The position numbers and the translations under genes are program-made. Below are positions 45,171-57,168 of a stretch of DNA of 64,000 nucleotides, piece by piece. The stretch comes from Paracentrotus lividus (lineage: Eukaryota > Echinodermata > Echinoidea > Camarodonta > Echinidae). A model generated the notes under the pieces. That model saw only the letters and a program-made list of their open reading frames with translations. It did not search any database and had not been told where the DNA came from. The stretch is taken from positions 13,581,939-13,645,938 of the forward strand of contig CALNVZ010002100.1 in NCBI GenBank assembly GCA_940671915.1. The letters run 5' to 3'. The number at the start of each line of letters is the position of its first letter. The stretch's first letter is position 1.

Positions 45171-45194
45171 CTGCATGAAGAGAAATGAGAACAA

Positions 45195-45811
45195 CTAAAC
45201 TAGAAAAAAAGTAACGTGAGGCAGACACCTTTTTTGCCATGTATTTATTTTGATGTATTATTTGGAATTCTATTTTAGCACAAAAAAAAAAAAGGAATAC
45301 AAGAACAAACATAAAACAAAAACAAAAACACAAGCAAAACACAAAGAAGAAAACCAAATATAATCAATAATAATCTACTGGGATCTTTTACTGGGATAAA
45401 CCTTAATACACTCACTGCCAATTATTGCAAATGTCATATTTCCCAGCATGCATGACACTTGTAACTATGTCGGGCAATTGTTTAATCCAGTTTGAATAAA
45501 CAATCAATGGTCAATTCATCAATGCCAAGACATCAATTATGGTTTAAACTCTGCTACCCAATAGCACCCCTCTATTTAGATGTGTGCAGGCCTCAATGAA
45601 CATGCTTGGGCAGCGCCCCACTCCCCTCCCCGTCAAAGGAGAATTGATTTTAATGGAAGGGCGAGAGGGAGACTGAATGAAAGAGATAATACACACGCAA
45701 TTGCTCCAGAACTAAAATAAATAATAAAAAAAAATACATATGAAGAGATAGAAGAGAGAAGGAAAGTAGAAAAAATAATGATATGGAAACCAAAATGATA
45801 ATACTAACAAT
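45195..45811. other. Unannotated, probably intronic to the 44739-45170 gene
   Basis: A-rich stretch (45275-45360), and purine-rich AGAGAGA tracts near 45660-45690 and 45740-45770. No exon seen. Confidence 0.4.
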
Positions 45812-46010
45812 ATAAATAATAATAATAATAATAAAATTAATAATGATAATATTAATATTTATAATTCCATTTTCCTATTTGGCTTAAAACGCTTACCCCT
45901 ATAAATGGATTTAATCACAGCTGCCAAACATTTTATAGGCGATTATATGAAATATTTCCTCCTAAGCACCCATTTAAACCTGGGTGGATTGTTGAGGAAA
46001 TGTAAAAAAA
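45812..46010 (-). mobile_element. Short L2-tailed fragment, SINE-like
   Basis: On the minus strand it ends in AGCGTTTTAAGCCAAATAGG, then an (ATT)n tract (45816-45855), the same tail as the L2-like LINEs here. Upstream CCACCCAGGTTTAAATGGGT is a motif often seen in L2-tailed SINEs of marine animals (from memory). No tRNA-like head is visible. Confidence 0.5.
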
Positions 46011-46034
46011 AATTAATTGTAATTTTTTTTTTTT

Positions 46035-46617
46035 TTAATTTAACCACTTTACCTAACAATATAAAGTCAGATCTTTTAGTATATATTTTGGCTACCAGTC
46101 TTCAGCATCAGTGGAAATTTTTAAAATTATTAATACAGTTTTCATTTGTTTATGAATATTTTTGGATATAGCCCCTTTTGAAATAAAACATGAGAAATCC
46201 CGGTCTTGAGAAAAGATAGGAAATTCTTTTTTATTTATTATTTTTTTTAATTATCAAATTTCAAACATCAGAAAGGATGAAACTATAATCTGGTAGCAAA
46301 ATTAATGTGTTTCGTGTTGAATGTAATTTATGTATTGGCTTTAAATGTACAAATATTGACTTTTGACAGAGGTTTTATTCCAAAAGGCGCTAAATCCATG
46401 AAAACTTAAATTATAAAAATTTCTTAAAAATTGAAATTGATAGCTGGATTTTTAAAAACATGATTTAATCAGTCGAATATAATAGCCTAATCGTAAATAT
46501 CATATCTAAATAAAGTTACAATGGATAAAAGAAAGTGGTAAATTTAAAAAAAAAACAACCTTGATTTACTCTCAAACTCTAAATGTGGATTTAGCGCCTT
46601 TTGCAATCAAACTCTTT
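46035..46617 (-). mobile_element. Box-bearing TIR element, GGCGCT subtype, partial copy
   Basis: It matches 37562-38362 from its middle to one end. Shared text includes TTAACCACTTTACCTAACAA and GAAATCCCGGTCTTGA (differing slightly). Boxes are at about 46153 (decayed), 46379 and 46589. The terminus inverted reads AAAGAGTTTGATTGCAAAAG. The other half is missing. Confidence 0.75.
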
Positions 46618-46706
46618 ATATATGATAATAATAATAATAATGATATTAATACCCAATACTTATATTGCGCCTTTCCCAAATGGCTCAAAGCGCTCAAAAT
46701 GTCAAT

Positions 46707-48700
46707 TTACACAATAAGAACCACATATATAAATGAACGTAGTTCCTTTAAAAAAAAAGTCTTCAGGGACTTCTTGAACAATTCAACTGTTGGGGATTGT
46801 CTTAATGCGAGAGGGAGTTTTTTCCATTCCTTTGGGGATGCAACAGTGAAGGTTCTATCTCCGGTCAGTTTTCGTTTAGTTAAGTACGTCAACTTAAGTG
46901 GGTCTTTCGAAGATCTAGTTCTTTTACCTGGAACATACATTTCTAAACAATCACACAAATATTTTGGAGCTAGATTATTAAGTGATTTGTATACCAAAAG
47001 AAGTAACTTGAAAATGATTCGTTGTCTAATAGGGGGCCAGTGTAAGGTATGTAACAGGGATTCAGGAGGTGTGTCACGGCGGACTTCAAAAAACAAGACG
47101 GGCGGCCCAATTCTGGAGGAGCTGAATACGATTTAATTGGGCCACTGGTACTGAAGAAAGAAGACCATTACAGCAATCAAGACGAGAGAGGATAAGGGAG
47201 CGTATGGCATGGTTTGTAGTTGACTGATCAATAAACCTACGAATTATAGTTATGTTCCTCAAATGATATGTAACACTACAACAAACAGAAGAAATATGAT
47301 CATGCATAGTCATATGTTTATCAAAATATACACCCAAATTCTTAACTTTTTCTAAGGGATTGATACTGAGGTCACCAATTTTAAGCTGAAAATCAGGCAA
47401 TTTCTTCAAATTGTGCGTGGAGGTAGCTATAGAAAAAATAAATCAGTTTTGAATAGTTCAGCTTTAATTTGTTTCTGTCATCCACTCTTTGATGTCAAAT
47501 ATGCATCTCTGCAGTTTATCAAGGGCTTTTTCAAGGTCTCCTGCAGTTTTCGGTTTGAAAGATATAAATAACTGAGTATCATCTGCGTAAAGGTCATAAC
47601 TAATAATATGATGTCTCGCTATGTCACCCACCGGAAGGGTATATACTAAATAACCTAGAGGGCCAATGGCCGAGCCTTGTGGTAATCCAAAGTTAGAAAT
47701 GTGGGGTTTGGATAGTTCACCTGATATTTCAACTTGAGAGGACCGACCACTTAGATATGACTTAAACCAGGACAAAACAACAGATCTAACTCCAATTCTG
47801 CTGGACAAGTGTGATATTAAAGTATCATGGTCTATCGTATCAATTGCTGCAGATAGGTCCAAAAGGACCATTAATACAACTCTGTCAGAATTAAGTGCAA
47901 GCATAATATCATTCTTGACTTTTACGAGAGAAGATTCTACACTGTGTTTGGGGCTATATGCTGACTGGAATGGATCGAGTAACCTGTTGGATTCCATATG
48001 CTAGATTAGTTGATTACAAACAACCTTTTCAATAAGCTTACCAACATAAGTTATATTTGACATCGGTCTATAGCTCTTTAGCTCATTTCTATCTAAAGTA
48101 GACTTTGTCAAAGATTGTTTGATAATAGGGGTGTGAGCCCCTGTATGAAAGACACCTGTAGTTAGTGAGCTATTAATAACATCTGTAAGTAAGGGAAGCA
48201 GAAATTTCAATGTTATTTTTCAAGAGCCAAGTTCGAATAGGTTCAAACCGGCATGTAGCATTTGAACATGACTTAAACATCTTGAGCAACTCTGATGGTG
48301 TGACCACAGCAAAAGATTTAAGCAAAGTAATACCCTCAAGTTCTTTATTCTCAAACCTCAAATCAGGAATGTAATTTAGTGAGTCAATTTCTGCTCGGAT
48401 CATTTTGATTTTATCTACAAAGAAAGAGGAAAATTGGGAGCTCACTAATTGTGCCGAATCATGGACTGAAAGATGAGCAATCTTCGTGTTTAAAAGAAAC
48501 TGGATGACCGTAAAAACATATTTAACTGAACTGGTGCTTAAATTTTCTTTGAAGTAGTCTTCCTTCGCAGACTGAACAACTCCAGTTACATGATTGTTTG
48601 CTTCTATGTAAAGTTTTCGATCAGACTCTTTTCTTGTTTTACGCCACTTGCGTTCCATTTTACCACGCTCTCTGCGAGGCACAAAATAATGTAGACTCAT
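46707..48700 (-). pseudogene. Reverse transcriptase of the L2-like LINE (frameshifted)
   Basis: Minus-strand blocks in order: connector region (48700-48210, ERKWRKTRKESDRKLYIEAN), LKSYRPMSNITYVGKLIEKV (48080-48020), FQSAYSPKHSVESSLVKVKN (47970-47910) and LLDLSAAIDTIDHDTLISHL (47860-47805). Then come FGLPQGSAIGPLGYLVYT (47690-47640) and the catalytic YADDTQLF at 47589-47566. The thumb and C-terminal region carry KVKNLGVYFDKHMTMHDHIS, RSLILSRLDCCNGLLSSVP and LHWPPIRQRIIFKLLLLVYK. YADD is intact. Frame changes or stops lie near 48200, 48000, 47460 and 47090. Confidence 0.87.
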
Positions 48701-49548
48701 CGAACCATGGCATTCGCGGGTTTTACAGGTTTTGATTTTGTTTCTGATGGAGCATATATATCAATCAATTTCCTGACCCCTGATGTGTAATACTCAAACA
48801 CTAAATCACAGTCTGTATCATTGGGTGTAGAAGATACCAACTCTTGCAAGGACTTTGCAAATTGTTCTTTGTCTAATTTTCGATAGTTACGGAGGGTAAA
48901 AGTATCATACATAACTGCGGGTTTTGCAGCTTCAAGGGTGAATGTTATCATGTTATGGTCTGATAAGTGGGTATCTTGTACATGAAAATTATCAAGCCCA
49001 CACTCCTCACGGCAAAATACCGGATCTAGAGTATGACCCAATTGATGAATGGAATCATGTACATGTTGGACTAAACCAACCCCATTGGTTGTTCTCATGA
49101 CCTGTTGTACATCCCCTTTAAGACGGTTTACCCAGTGTAGATTGAATTCCCATAACAACATTAGTTTACCAGGAATTGATGATATTTCATAAACTAACTC
49201 ATCAAATTCTTCTAGGAATTGTTGTACAGTGAACCCATTGGCAGCAGAGGGTGGTGGTCTGTATACTACCACAAAGTGTATGGAACCAGAATTATCTACA
49301 AGATGCAGACATTGAAATGTACAATAATGTGCTGCATTTTCTAATGGTTTGACAACTAACTTAAGGGGTGTTTTGAACACAACAGCAATTCCCCCACCAC
49401 GATTGGCTGAATTTCGTGGTGCATTGATTAAAGTGTATCCTGGTGGAGTACACTCTCCTATTACAACATCATCATCATCATAATTTAACCAACTTTCTGT
49501 TAATCATAGCATCAATATCCTTCTCCGAAATAAACTCGACCAACTGAG
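48697..49548 (-). pseudogene. AP-endonuclease domain of the L2-like LINE
   Basis: VEFISEKDIDAM and CTPPGYTLINAPRNSANRGG (49540-49395) lead into an open frame from 49380: VVFKTPLKLVV, HFVVVYRPPPSAANGF, LMLLWEFNLHW (the usual GDFN is altered here) and HLSDHNMITFTLE, which is the SDH motif. The changed GDFN would impair endonuclease activity. A linker to RT follows (FTLRNYRKLDKEQFAKSLQE). Confidence 0.85.
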
Positions 49549-49769
49549 TTGTTTTATAATAATGATAATTATGTGAACATTTATAATGCGCCGGTATCCA
49601 TCACGAAAGATCCTCTTGGCGCAATAAAGAAAAATGAAAAACATATTTAGAAAGAAACGTCGAGATTGGGTAGGTCCTTTTCAGGACCACTCATACCCTC
49701 AAGAATGATTACTTGGTGTACCGTGAAACCTTCAACTTCTAATATTTAGAATGAGTAAGAGTTATACAT

Positions 49770-51293
49770 TTACTGGTAAGCTTGTTTGAATAACCAGGTT
49801 TTTAGTGAAGTTTTGAAGGGGCTAAGACAACAAATATTTCGGATGTCTTGTAGAAGTTTATTCCATTGGAATGGCCCAGCATATTGAAATGAACGATTCC
49901 CCCATGAATTATGAGACTGTGGTATGGCGAGTAAGGATGAGCTGGCAGACCTAAGATTACGACGGGGATTGTATGGATGTATCAAGCTACAATTGTATTT
50001 AGGAGCACTTCCGTGTAGTGAGTGGAAAACAAGTAAGAGCAATTTAAAAACTATACGATGTACAACAGGTAACCAGTGCAGAGATATAAGTAGAGGAGTT
50101 ATGTGATTCCTCTTTGGGGTCATAGAAACTATACGGGCAGCATTGTGTTGCAGCTTCCGGGACGATCTAGCTGTGATTGAGAGATATTATACAACAAAGC
50201 ATTACAAAAATCCAACCGAGAGGTAATGAGTGCATGTATTATCTTTTCTGTGCTAGACTTCGTAAGATATTTCCTGATAATACCTAAATTACGAAGTTGA
50301 TACAGAAAAGAACGACCTATACTAGAAAATTGATTTAACATAAACATATAAGAATCGAAAACAACACCGAGATTTCTACACTTGTTTGACATACTAATTA
50401 CAGAATCACCTACGTTGATGGAACACACATTACATTTAGATAACTGAGCCCTAGAACCTAGCAACATGAATTCGGACTTAGCATTGTTTACTTTTAGAGA
50501 GTGTCAGCACATCCCAACAACCTCTACTCGCTAGCAAGCTAGCATGGTAGGCTAGCATCGTAAGCTAGCATGGTTTGGTCACCTAACCCGACAAAACAGC
50601 CTGTCAAAAACCATTCTACAAGGCACAGTTGAAGGTGGACGCAGAAGGGGACGTCAAAGGACAAGCTGGATGGAAAATGTAAAGACATGGACAGATATGT
50701 CAATGCAAGAACTGCTGTCGACTACAACCGACAGGAAGGCATGGAGGAAAAAAATGTGCTTCTTCGGCTCTCAAATCCCCCCAAAGACTCCGGAAGAGTC
50801 AAGGGATTGAGTGAGTGAGTGCATGAGTGAGTGAGCACATCCAGGCAATTACATCATCAATACATTCTTCAAGCTTTTTGATATACAATTTAGTGTTTTC
50901 TTGACCAGGCGTGAATGATGTATACAATTGAACATCATCCGCGTAACAGTGGTACTTAATAACAGAGTGCTTATCTAAAACATGTCTGAGTCCACTGAGG
51001 TATACAGAAAACAGGAAGGGACCTCCAACGGATCCTTGGGGGACTCCACTTGTTAGGAGAACCTGATCTGACTTTGCACCATTGACCCAAACCAGGTGAT
51101 AACGATCAGACAGATTAGACTCGAACCAGTTTAAGACCTTTCCCCGAAGACCAAGATATGACAGAATATCCAGAAGTATGTCATGATGAACAGTGTCAAA
51201 CGCACAAGAAAGGTTGTTGCGAATTGAATGGGCATTCCAGAGGCATAAATTTACTTTATTACCAGATGCTACAGAACTGTTACATTTAAACAA
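49770..51293 (-). pseudogene. RT of the second L2-like LINE (deleted, interrupted)
   Basis: 51293-50850: VNLCLWNAHSIRNN, CAFDTVHHDILLDILSYLGL, LTSGVPQGSVGGPFLFSVYL and CYADDVQLYTSF (catalytic YADD). After the insertion, 50467-50129 has KCRNLGVVFDSYMFMLNQFS and LRNLGIIRKYLTKSSTEKII. 50123-49770 has ITPLLISLHWLPVVHRIVFK and WGNRSFQYAGPFQWNKLL. The fused endonuclease start gives an unusually short continuous frame of 164 codons. Confidence 0.85.
50515..50833 (+). mobile_element. RTE/I-like LINE 3' fragment inserted with 9-bp TSD
   Basis: AGCACATCC occurs at 50506-50514 and 50834-50842, directly flanking the insert. On the plus strand the frame from about 50577 reads GHLTRQNSLSKTILQGTVEG, GRRRGRQRTSWMENVKTWTD and MSMQELLSTTTDRKAWRKKM to a TGA near 50808. 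This is the C-terminal tail seen in many non-LTR endonuclease-RT proteins. The 3' end is (GAGT)n. The 5' end carries three or so GCTAGCAxGxTAGC-type repeats (50530-50575). It is oriented opposite to the host LINE. Confidence 0.85.
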
Positions 51294-51449
51294 AGATTAA
51301 ATATTATGAGAATTTATACCCATAGGAGCCCGATGACTCTGTTTCCTTGTTTACGTGATGATAACTAGTATTTCAGATGTCAGCTCTCTTTTCATGGGTG
51401 CTCTCTTTCCTCCTCTCCTTCCTCGTGGTGACTTCAGAATGCCAAGATC
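51294..51449. other. Unannotated sequence before gap
   Basis: No feature seen. A short frame MSALFSWVLSFLLSFLVVTS at 51377 looks like a signal peptide on the plus strand, but it runs into the gap. Confidence 0.3.
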
Positions 51450-52449
51450 NNNNNNNNNNNNNNNNNNNNNNNNNNNNNNNNNNNNNNNNNNNNNNNNNNN
51501 NNNNNNNNNNNNNNNNNNNNNNNNNNNNNNNNNNNNNNNNNNNNNNNNNNNNNNNNNNNNNNNNNNNNNNNNNNNNNNNNNNNNNNNNNNNNNNNNNNNN
51601 NNNNNNNNNNNNNNNNNNNNNNNNNNNNNNNNNNNNNNNNNNNNNNNNNNNNNNNNNNNNNNNNNNNNNNNNNNNNNNNNNNNNNNNNNNNNNNNNNNNN
51701 NNNNNNNNNNNNNNNNNNNNNNNNNNNNNNNNNNNNNNNNNNNNNNNNNNNNNNNNNNNNNNNNNNNNNNNNNNNNNNNNNNNNNNNNNNNNNNNNNNNN
51801 NNNNNNNNNNNNNNNNNNNNNNNNNNNNNNNNNNNNNNNNNNNNNNNNNNNNNNNNNNNNNNNNNNNNNNNNNNNNNNNNNNNNNNNNNNNNNNNNNNNN
51901 NNNNNNNNNNNNNNNNNNNNNNNNNNNNNNNNNNNNNNNNNNNNNNNNNNNNNNNNNNNNNNNNNNNNNNNNNNNNNNNNNNNNNNNNNNNNNNNNNNNN
52001 NNNNNNNNNNNNNNNNNNNNNNNNNNNNNNNNNNNNNNNNNNNNNNNNNNNNNNNNNNNNNNNNNNNNNNNNNNNNNNNNNNNNNNNNNNNNNNNNNNNN
52101 NNNNNNNNNNNNNNNNNNNNNNNNNNNNNNNNNNNNNNNNNNNNNNNNNNNNNNNNNNNNNNNNNNNNNNNNNNNNNNNNNNNNNNNNNNNNNNNNNNNN
52201 NNNNNNNNNNNNNNNNNNNNNNNNNNNNNNNNNNNNNNNNNNNNNNNNNNNNNNNNNNNNNNNNNNNNNNNNNNNNNNNNNNNNNNNNNNNNNNNNNNNN
52301 NNNNNNNNNNNNNNNNNNNNNNNNNNNNNNNNNNNNNNNNNNNNNNNNNNNNNNNNNNNNNNNNNNNNNNNNNNNNNNNNNNNNNNNNNNNNNNNNNNNN
52401 NNNNNNNNNNNNNNNNNNNNNNNNNNNNNNNNNNNNNNNNNNNNNNNNN
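51450..52449. other. Assembly gap, 1000 N
   Basis: Exactly 1000 N, a conventional scaffolding size, so the true distance is unknown. AT microsatellite (ATATATTATA…) follows at 52450-52488. Confidence 0.98.
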
Positions 52450-52488
52450 AATATATTATATATATATATTATAAAATATATATATATA

Positions 52489-52828
52489 AACTTATTAGCC
52501 ATCAGCATAACATGTATGTCTGGCCATATCCTGCAAATAGATCAAATCCAGCTCACGGCAGAATGCTTGAACTTCACGAATCGTTAGCCTGATAATTAAA
52601 TCTAACAAAAACCAATCTAATATGATTTACTCTTCGTCGTCTGTTCATCCAGCAAGTGGCTGCGCAAGCCAGATTGCATATAGGGTGGTCAAAATCGTGT
52701 CCCCAAAAAAGACCTAAATTGGCTCAATCAATGAGTTTAATAATTCAGAACCTTTGAAAATTATACCCAATACAATCAAGATAGCTAAACGCCAGGAAAA
52801 ACACTCTTTACATACATTCAGTGCCAAG

Positions 52829-52888
<60 letters not shown>

Positions 52889-54119
52889 AATAAAAAAAAA
52901 AAAAAAAGCATCACCACATTAATGTGACTTATCAGTCTGGCTGCCGGTCCTCCCAATTGTCTGGGGACAAAAAAAGCGGCTTCTATTATGTTTTACGCAT
53001 GGCCCTCAGCGACGCTAGGCGCTAGAAGGCCCCGGGTTATAATTCAGTTGTGTTGACTCCGAGTCTCGCCGTATCCCGCTTACACTGATAAATTTTGAAA
53101 TATTATTAATTTTGTATAATTGTTTAAAATAGCATTATCATTTATCAACCTGGATTAATATTTTACGTCTACTAGTTCTATCTTGACACAGATTATGATA
53201 ATGAACCTTTTTTTTCCAGCACTCATTTCTAGAAAGCCATCTCAATCCAATTTTCATTTATTACGATTGATATTAAGTACGCTTAGTGTTATTACGTCTT
53301 ATCACTTCTATATTTATTTCCTTTTAAAGAATTTAGGTCACCTGCGCTATGAATAGTTCGTCCCAAAAGTAATACATCGTCCTGTTAACAAAAGAACACT
53401 TCCTTGCAGAATTTATGCTGTTTGAGGCTACGACTTTGACATCGACTAAATGGCGCTGTGGACTGAGAGTCAATCTGTTGAGTTTAGTTCATGAACAGAC
53501 CTCGATTGTTGTAAATGCTCTGGTTTACAGGGTGGTTTATGTTCAGGGTAACACTGGTTCATCCTTGAGTCCTTAATATAATAATTGTTATAAGTTTATT
53601 TGTCTTCACTCTCGCTTCTCTCTGCCTTAGAAAATGGTGATAGCGCGAATTTGGTGGTTGCTGATGTGGGACGTTTCCTCTGATCAGTAAATTCTTTCTT
53701 GCTTCGTTGGTTATTTAACCATAATCGGAGTTCTCATCGGCAGGATAATGGTTGTGCGAAGCAATTGGGATCGAGGGTTATCTGCTATACATGCTGGTGA
53801 TGGAGTTATTGGATATTTACGCCTTGTGCTTCTTTTTATTAAACAGGTTACTTAATGAACCCGTATTCACAAATATTCTGTAACTAACTTAAATCAGTGT
53901 TTTATCTTCATGGAGGGCATGGGTAGCAAAAGTTTTAGTGTACAACAGTTAGAATTTTTAGTTTATCAGAATTTCTAGGGCCGTGGTATCTTGGAAAGTT
54001 TTCACTGCCTAAACCATAAGCACAAGTTCCATGAAAAAGTCTAGTAATCGTGTAGGAAAATTGACAACGAAGACAAAATTTGTCATATTAATGATTCTTA
54101 AAATGTCTAAATTTTAGAA
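52489..54119. other. Unannotated intergenic DNA with a 59-A run
   Basis: A homopolymer of 59 A at 52829-52887 and T-rich stretches. No gene, TIR or repeat unit recognised in the remainder. Confidence 0.5.
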
Positions 54120-54760
54120 AATAAAAATAAACCACGGCCCGATTCTATAAACGACCTTAGCTTAAATTGAAATTTAAGCATTTTTGCTCTATATTTCTTT
54201 GGGAAGATTTACTTTTTATATATTAAAGACAAATTCTTAGCCAAAAATGCCATTCTCCGTAAAGCCAAACAATGGTGCTAAATGAATTTTTTTCTTCTTA
54301 ACTAAGACTTGATTTACTGTAGGAGCCGTTTTGACAGTTTTAACCATAAATTCTTAGAGATTGATGGCTAAAGACAACAGTCTAAACGAGATATGGCGCA
54401 CCTCCAAACTCACACATAAAATGAGAATTTCTTATCCTACTTTAAGCCCTACTAACAAGGGCTTCTAACTTATATGCAGATTATACGGCAAAGCTCATTT
54501 TGAAACCACAACTAAACGTCTGACAACGTCATAATCAAATTCTTTTGATTAAATCAGATACATAGACACAATCTGCCAATGTGTGAAGCATCGGTAGCCC
54601 ACAAGCGCACAGCATTGCGATTGCTGATTGCAACTTGCCGAATCGATATGTGCAACAAAATCGCCCCAGACCGATAAACAGACAAATCAAGTGACAATAC
54701 AATATAGATGAACGATGATCCACAAGAAGCATGTGGCCTGCCAACCTGCAAACCGCGTTC
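54120..54760. other. Unannotated, possible decayed MITE
   Basis: It starts with GGCCCGATTCTATAAACGAC, a phrase typical of MITE ends. No matching inverse end was found. Minus-strand frames at 54535-54751 are not supported. Confidence 0.3.
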
Positions 54761-54793
54761 TATGTATTGACTGCCATGCGATTTGGTTTGCTT

Positions 54794-54855
54794 AGGAGAA
54801 TCGCAGGACCAATCTCAGACATTGACATGGTTCAAATCTTTCCTGCGATTCTCCT
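54794..54855. repeat. Inverted repeat with perfect 15-bp arms
   Basis: AGGAGAATCGCAGGA at 54794-54808 pairs with TCCTGCGATTCTCCT at 54841-54855 across a 32-bp loop. The surrounding frame 54731-55156 (141 codons, plus) has no recognised motif, and I do not call it a gene. Confidence 0.7.
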
Positions 54856-55156
54856 GCGATTTGATAAATTTCAGCCTAATCACATTCGTTCCCCTTTTGA
54901 GAATGACGTCACCATTAAGTTGAATGAGTGGCAGCTGCAAACGACAGCAAAAATAGTTCACGCACAAAAAGCAGCAGAAAGTTTCCGAGATCGATCAGAT
55001 GCATCCGTCAGATTTCATAATGCATTCGCGCCGCCCCACTCGGAACTCTGGCGCAGGACCCGTTACCCTGGCGCGCTTAGCACTGTAGCTGACTTGAGGA
55101 ATTTTATACTGAAGCCACGTAGGCTTTGGATTGAACTAAGTGAGAAGACAACTTAG

Positions 55157-57168
55157 ATCTATCTTTTCCTTGGCATGGAGCCATTTTTCTTTTGAGCAAC
55201 AACAGATCGATACTCATCATACAGAACTTACATTTTCACGTATTGGAAGTTTTCTGCTGGAACTCAAAATTAAGACAAAATAAAAAGACAAGTCAAATAG
55301 GCCCTAAACTTCAACTTCAATCTCTCAAGGAGCAGATCTCGATCGACATTGAAACAATGCAAGTTCATGAATATCAAATCAAGGTATGTAATTGGTCTTT
55401 CGATTGTTCTTACTATCTGCAAAGTCTTGGATCTTAAACACCATTTAAGTCAAAGAATCACAATATGTACATGAGAATGCATGTAGCCTCACTGGTCAGA
55501 TCATTCATAGGCCTACTTGATGAAATCTAGATTCAGTTGCGGGGTCACTGTTATGACTTAAGTTAACAACCAAGTTTTGACTTTGAGGCCTAGTTAGGAA
55601 CATTTAAACTTGATCTACGTCTGTATCTTTGTCACCAAGAAATGATCAATTAACTAACGTCCGGTATTTAAATATCAGACCCTGTACCTGCCCTAAGTCA
55701 GATTTGATCCTGCGTATTCCGGGACCCCCCGATCACCTGATCAGGCCATTTCACTTCCCAAAATGCCTGGCCTTTGAATCCTGTGGCTTCTAGCTGTGAG
55801 TTTCTACTGTTAAGCATAACGTTAGATCTACTAAGAGCTATAGGCCTACTTAGGCTCAGGCCTAGGCTCCTTAGGTCTAACGTTAAGATCTAATGATCTT
55901 CGGTTAGATGTAAACTCAGTCTCAAAGCCCATTGTTTAAAACCATATTCACTCTTTAGCATGATGATAAAACAATACCAAAAAAAATTCTTCTTATAGCT
56001 TTGATGAACATTTAGCTGATAAGCTGAGATGGACTAAATACATAATAAATACATTACTGAGTCCATACATAATGGACCTAGTCTTTTCACTAGGCTCAAT
56101 GGCCACCTGAATACATATTTTTTCAAAATGTTCTTTTCTGTAGCAATTTCTTTTCTTTTTTTTTCCCCTTTTTTTTTGCTTTTTAAAAACTCTATTCTTG
56201 TCATGTTCCCCTTCGAAACATCTTTCTAGAGCTTAATGCCTTTTCCCCACCTTTTATCATCCTACCATGGCTTTGTGCAAAGAATTAAAACTCCTACAAT
56301 GATGAAAAATTCCATTGTTAAAAGCATTCATGTCTTCTGATCTTTAACTACCATAGCAACATGAAAGAATTTGGACGATTCCTTTGGAAGAGCCAGGAGT
56401 TCTTCAATATCAGTCTCATATGGTATACTCAGTCCTAATGACATCCCATTTCTACTTCTACTTGAATGTAATATGAAAAAAAAAAAAAAAAAAAAAAAAT
56501 TGAAACCATAAAATTTAAAAGCCAGATACAAGAAATAGTAAAAAAATTGTATGAGGAAGTATAAAATCTAAATTCTGATGTTATGTTCATGTCAGTGACA
56601 GTTTATTTTGAGGACAAACAAAGCATTTTTTTTTTCTTCTTTTTTTCTTTGTGGGGGGGGTGGTCAAATGAAAAACGGTAAGGGTGTAATACACTTATTT
56701 TAATTGAATTGAATTTAATTGAATTGAATCTGAATGAATTTATTATTTCCATATCATCATCATATGAAATAATTTCACTCGAAAAATTTAACATTAGTTA
56801 ATACAGTTTTCATGAACGGAAAAAGAAATTATACAAATAACTCAATATAAACAGAAGGACATAGCTAAAAAGCAATGCTTTTACCTTTGCATGCCCCAAA
56901 TTGTTTAAAACAACCCATATAGAAATGATAACAAGAAATTGTAACTTTTTTTTTCTATCTCTCTCTGTTCTATTTTCTTTTTCCATTTCTAGATCAATCA
57001 AGGCTATGCAGGAGACTTAAATAGATCATTGACAGCCCTGAAAGACGAAGCTAAATGAACCACCAAACCAAAACGACCAGAAGTTAAATTCCGTTATAAA
57101 TTTGCTCTGCTCATGTTGCGTTGATATTGAATTCGGCTTTGTTTTTGTTACTGGTTTGTTTGTTTGTT
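55157..57168. other. Unannotated intergenic DNA
   Basis: A frame at 55192-55437 contains IDIETMQVHEYQIK followed by a donor-like AAG|GTATGT at 55382, but no acceptor or homology was found. An A run lies at 56476-56499. A LINE-type (AATTC)n tail on minus is at 56703-56745 with AATAAATTCATTCAGATTC upstream of it. Confidence 0.35.

Larger units (their letters stand above)
46618..49555 (-). mobile_element. L2-like LINE, nearly complete endonuclease-RT copy
   Basis: The 3' end on the minus strand is AGCGCTTTGAGCCATTTGGG then (ATT/ATC)n at 46622-46645. Reading upstream there is RT C-terminus, RT palm, a linker and an AP-endonuclease, running to KTTQLVEFISEKDIDAM near 49548. There it meets the 3' tail of a second L2-like copy. 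The 5' end is truncated at the start of the endonuclease. Several frameshifts break the ORF. Confidence 0.87.
49556..51293 (-). mobile_element. L2-like LINE, second copy, internally deleted
   Basis: The 3' tail on the minus strand is GGCGCATTATAAATGTTCAC then (ATT)n-like sequence ending at about 49552. The RT C-terminus is at 49770-50467 and the RT palm at 50850-51215. Upstream of RT only VNLCLWNAHSIRNN, the start of an endonuclease, remains, fused directly to the RT. Most of the endonuclease and linker are thus deleted, with the junction near 51216. It is interrupted at 50515-50833 by another retroelement fragment. The family is the same as 2850-3545. Confidence 0.85.

Noticed and set aside
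46561-47136. 191-codon plus-strand frame
   Set aside because: It is the antisense shadow of the L2-like RT C-terminus on the minus strand plus the box-bearing element end.
51355-52587. 365-410-codon frames across 51.4-52.6 kb
   Set aside because: They consist almost entirely of the 1000-N gap.
54731-55156. 141-codon plus-strand frame
   Set aside because: Overlaps an inverted repeat (54794-54855), has no recognisable domain, and shows no exon signals; kept only as a mention.
55334-55381. Exon ending MQVHEYQIK|GTATGT, recalling the HEYQ start of succinyl-CoA ligase beta
   Set aside because: Only four residues match and no downstream exon was found.
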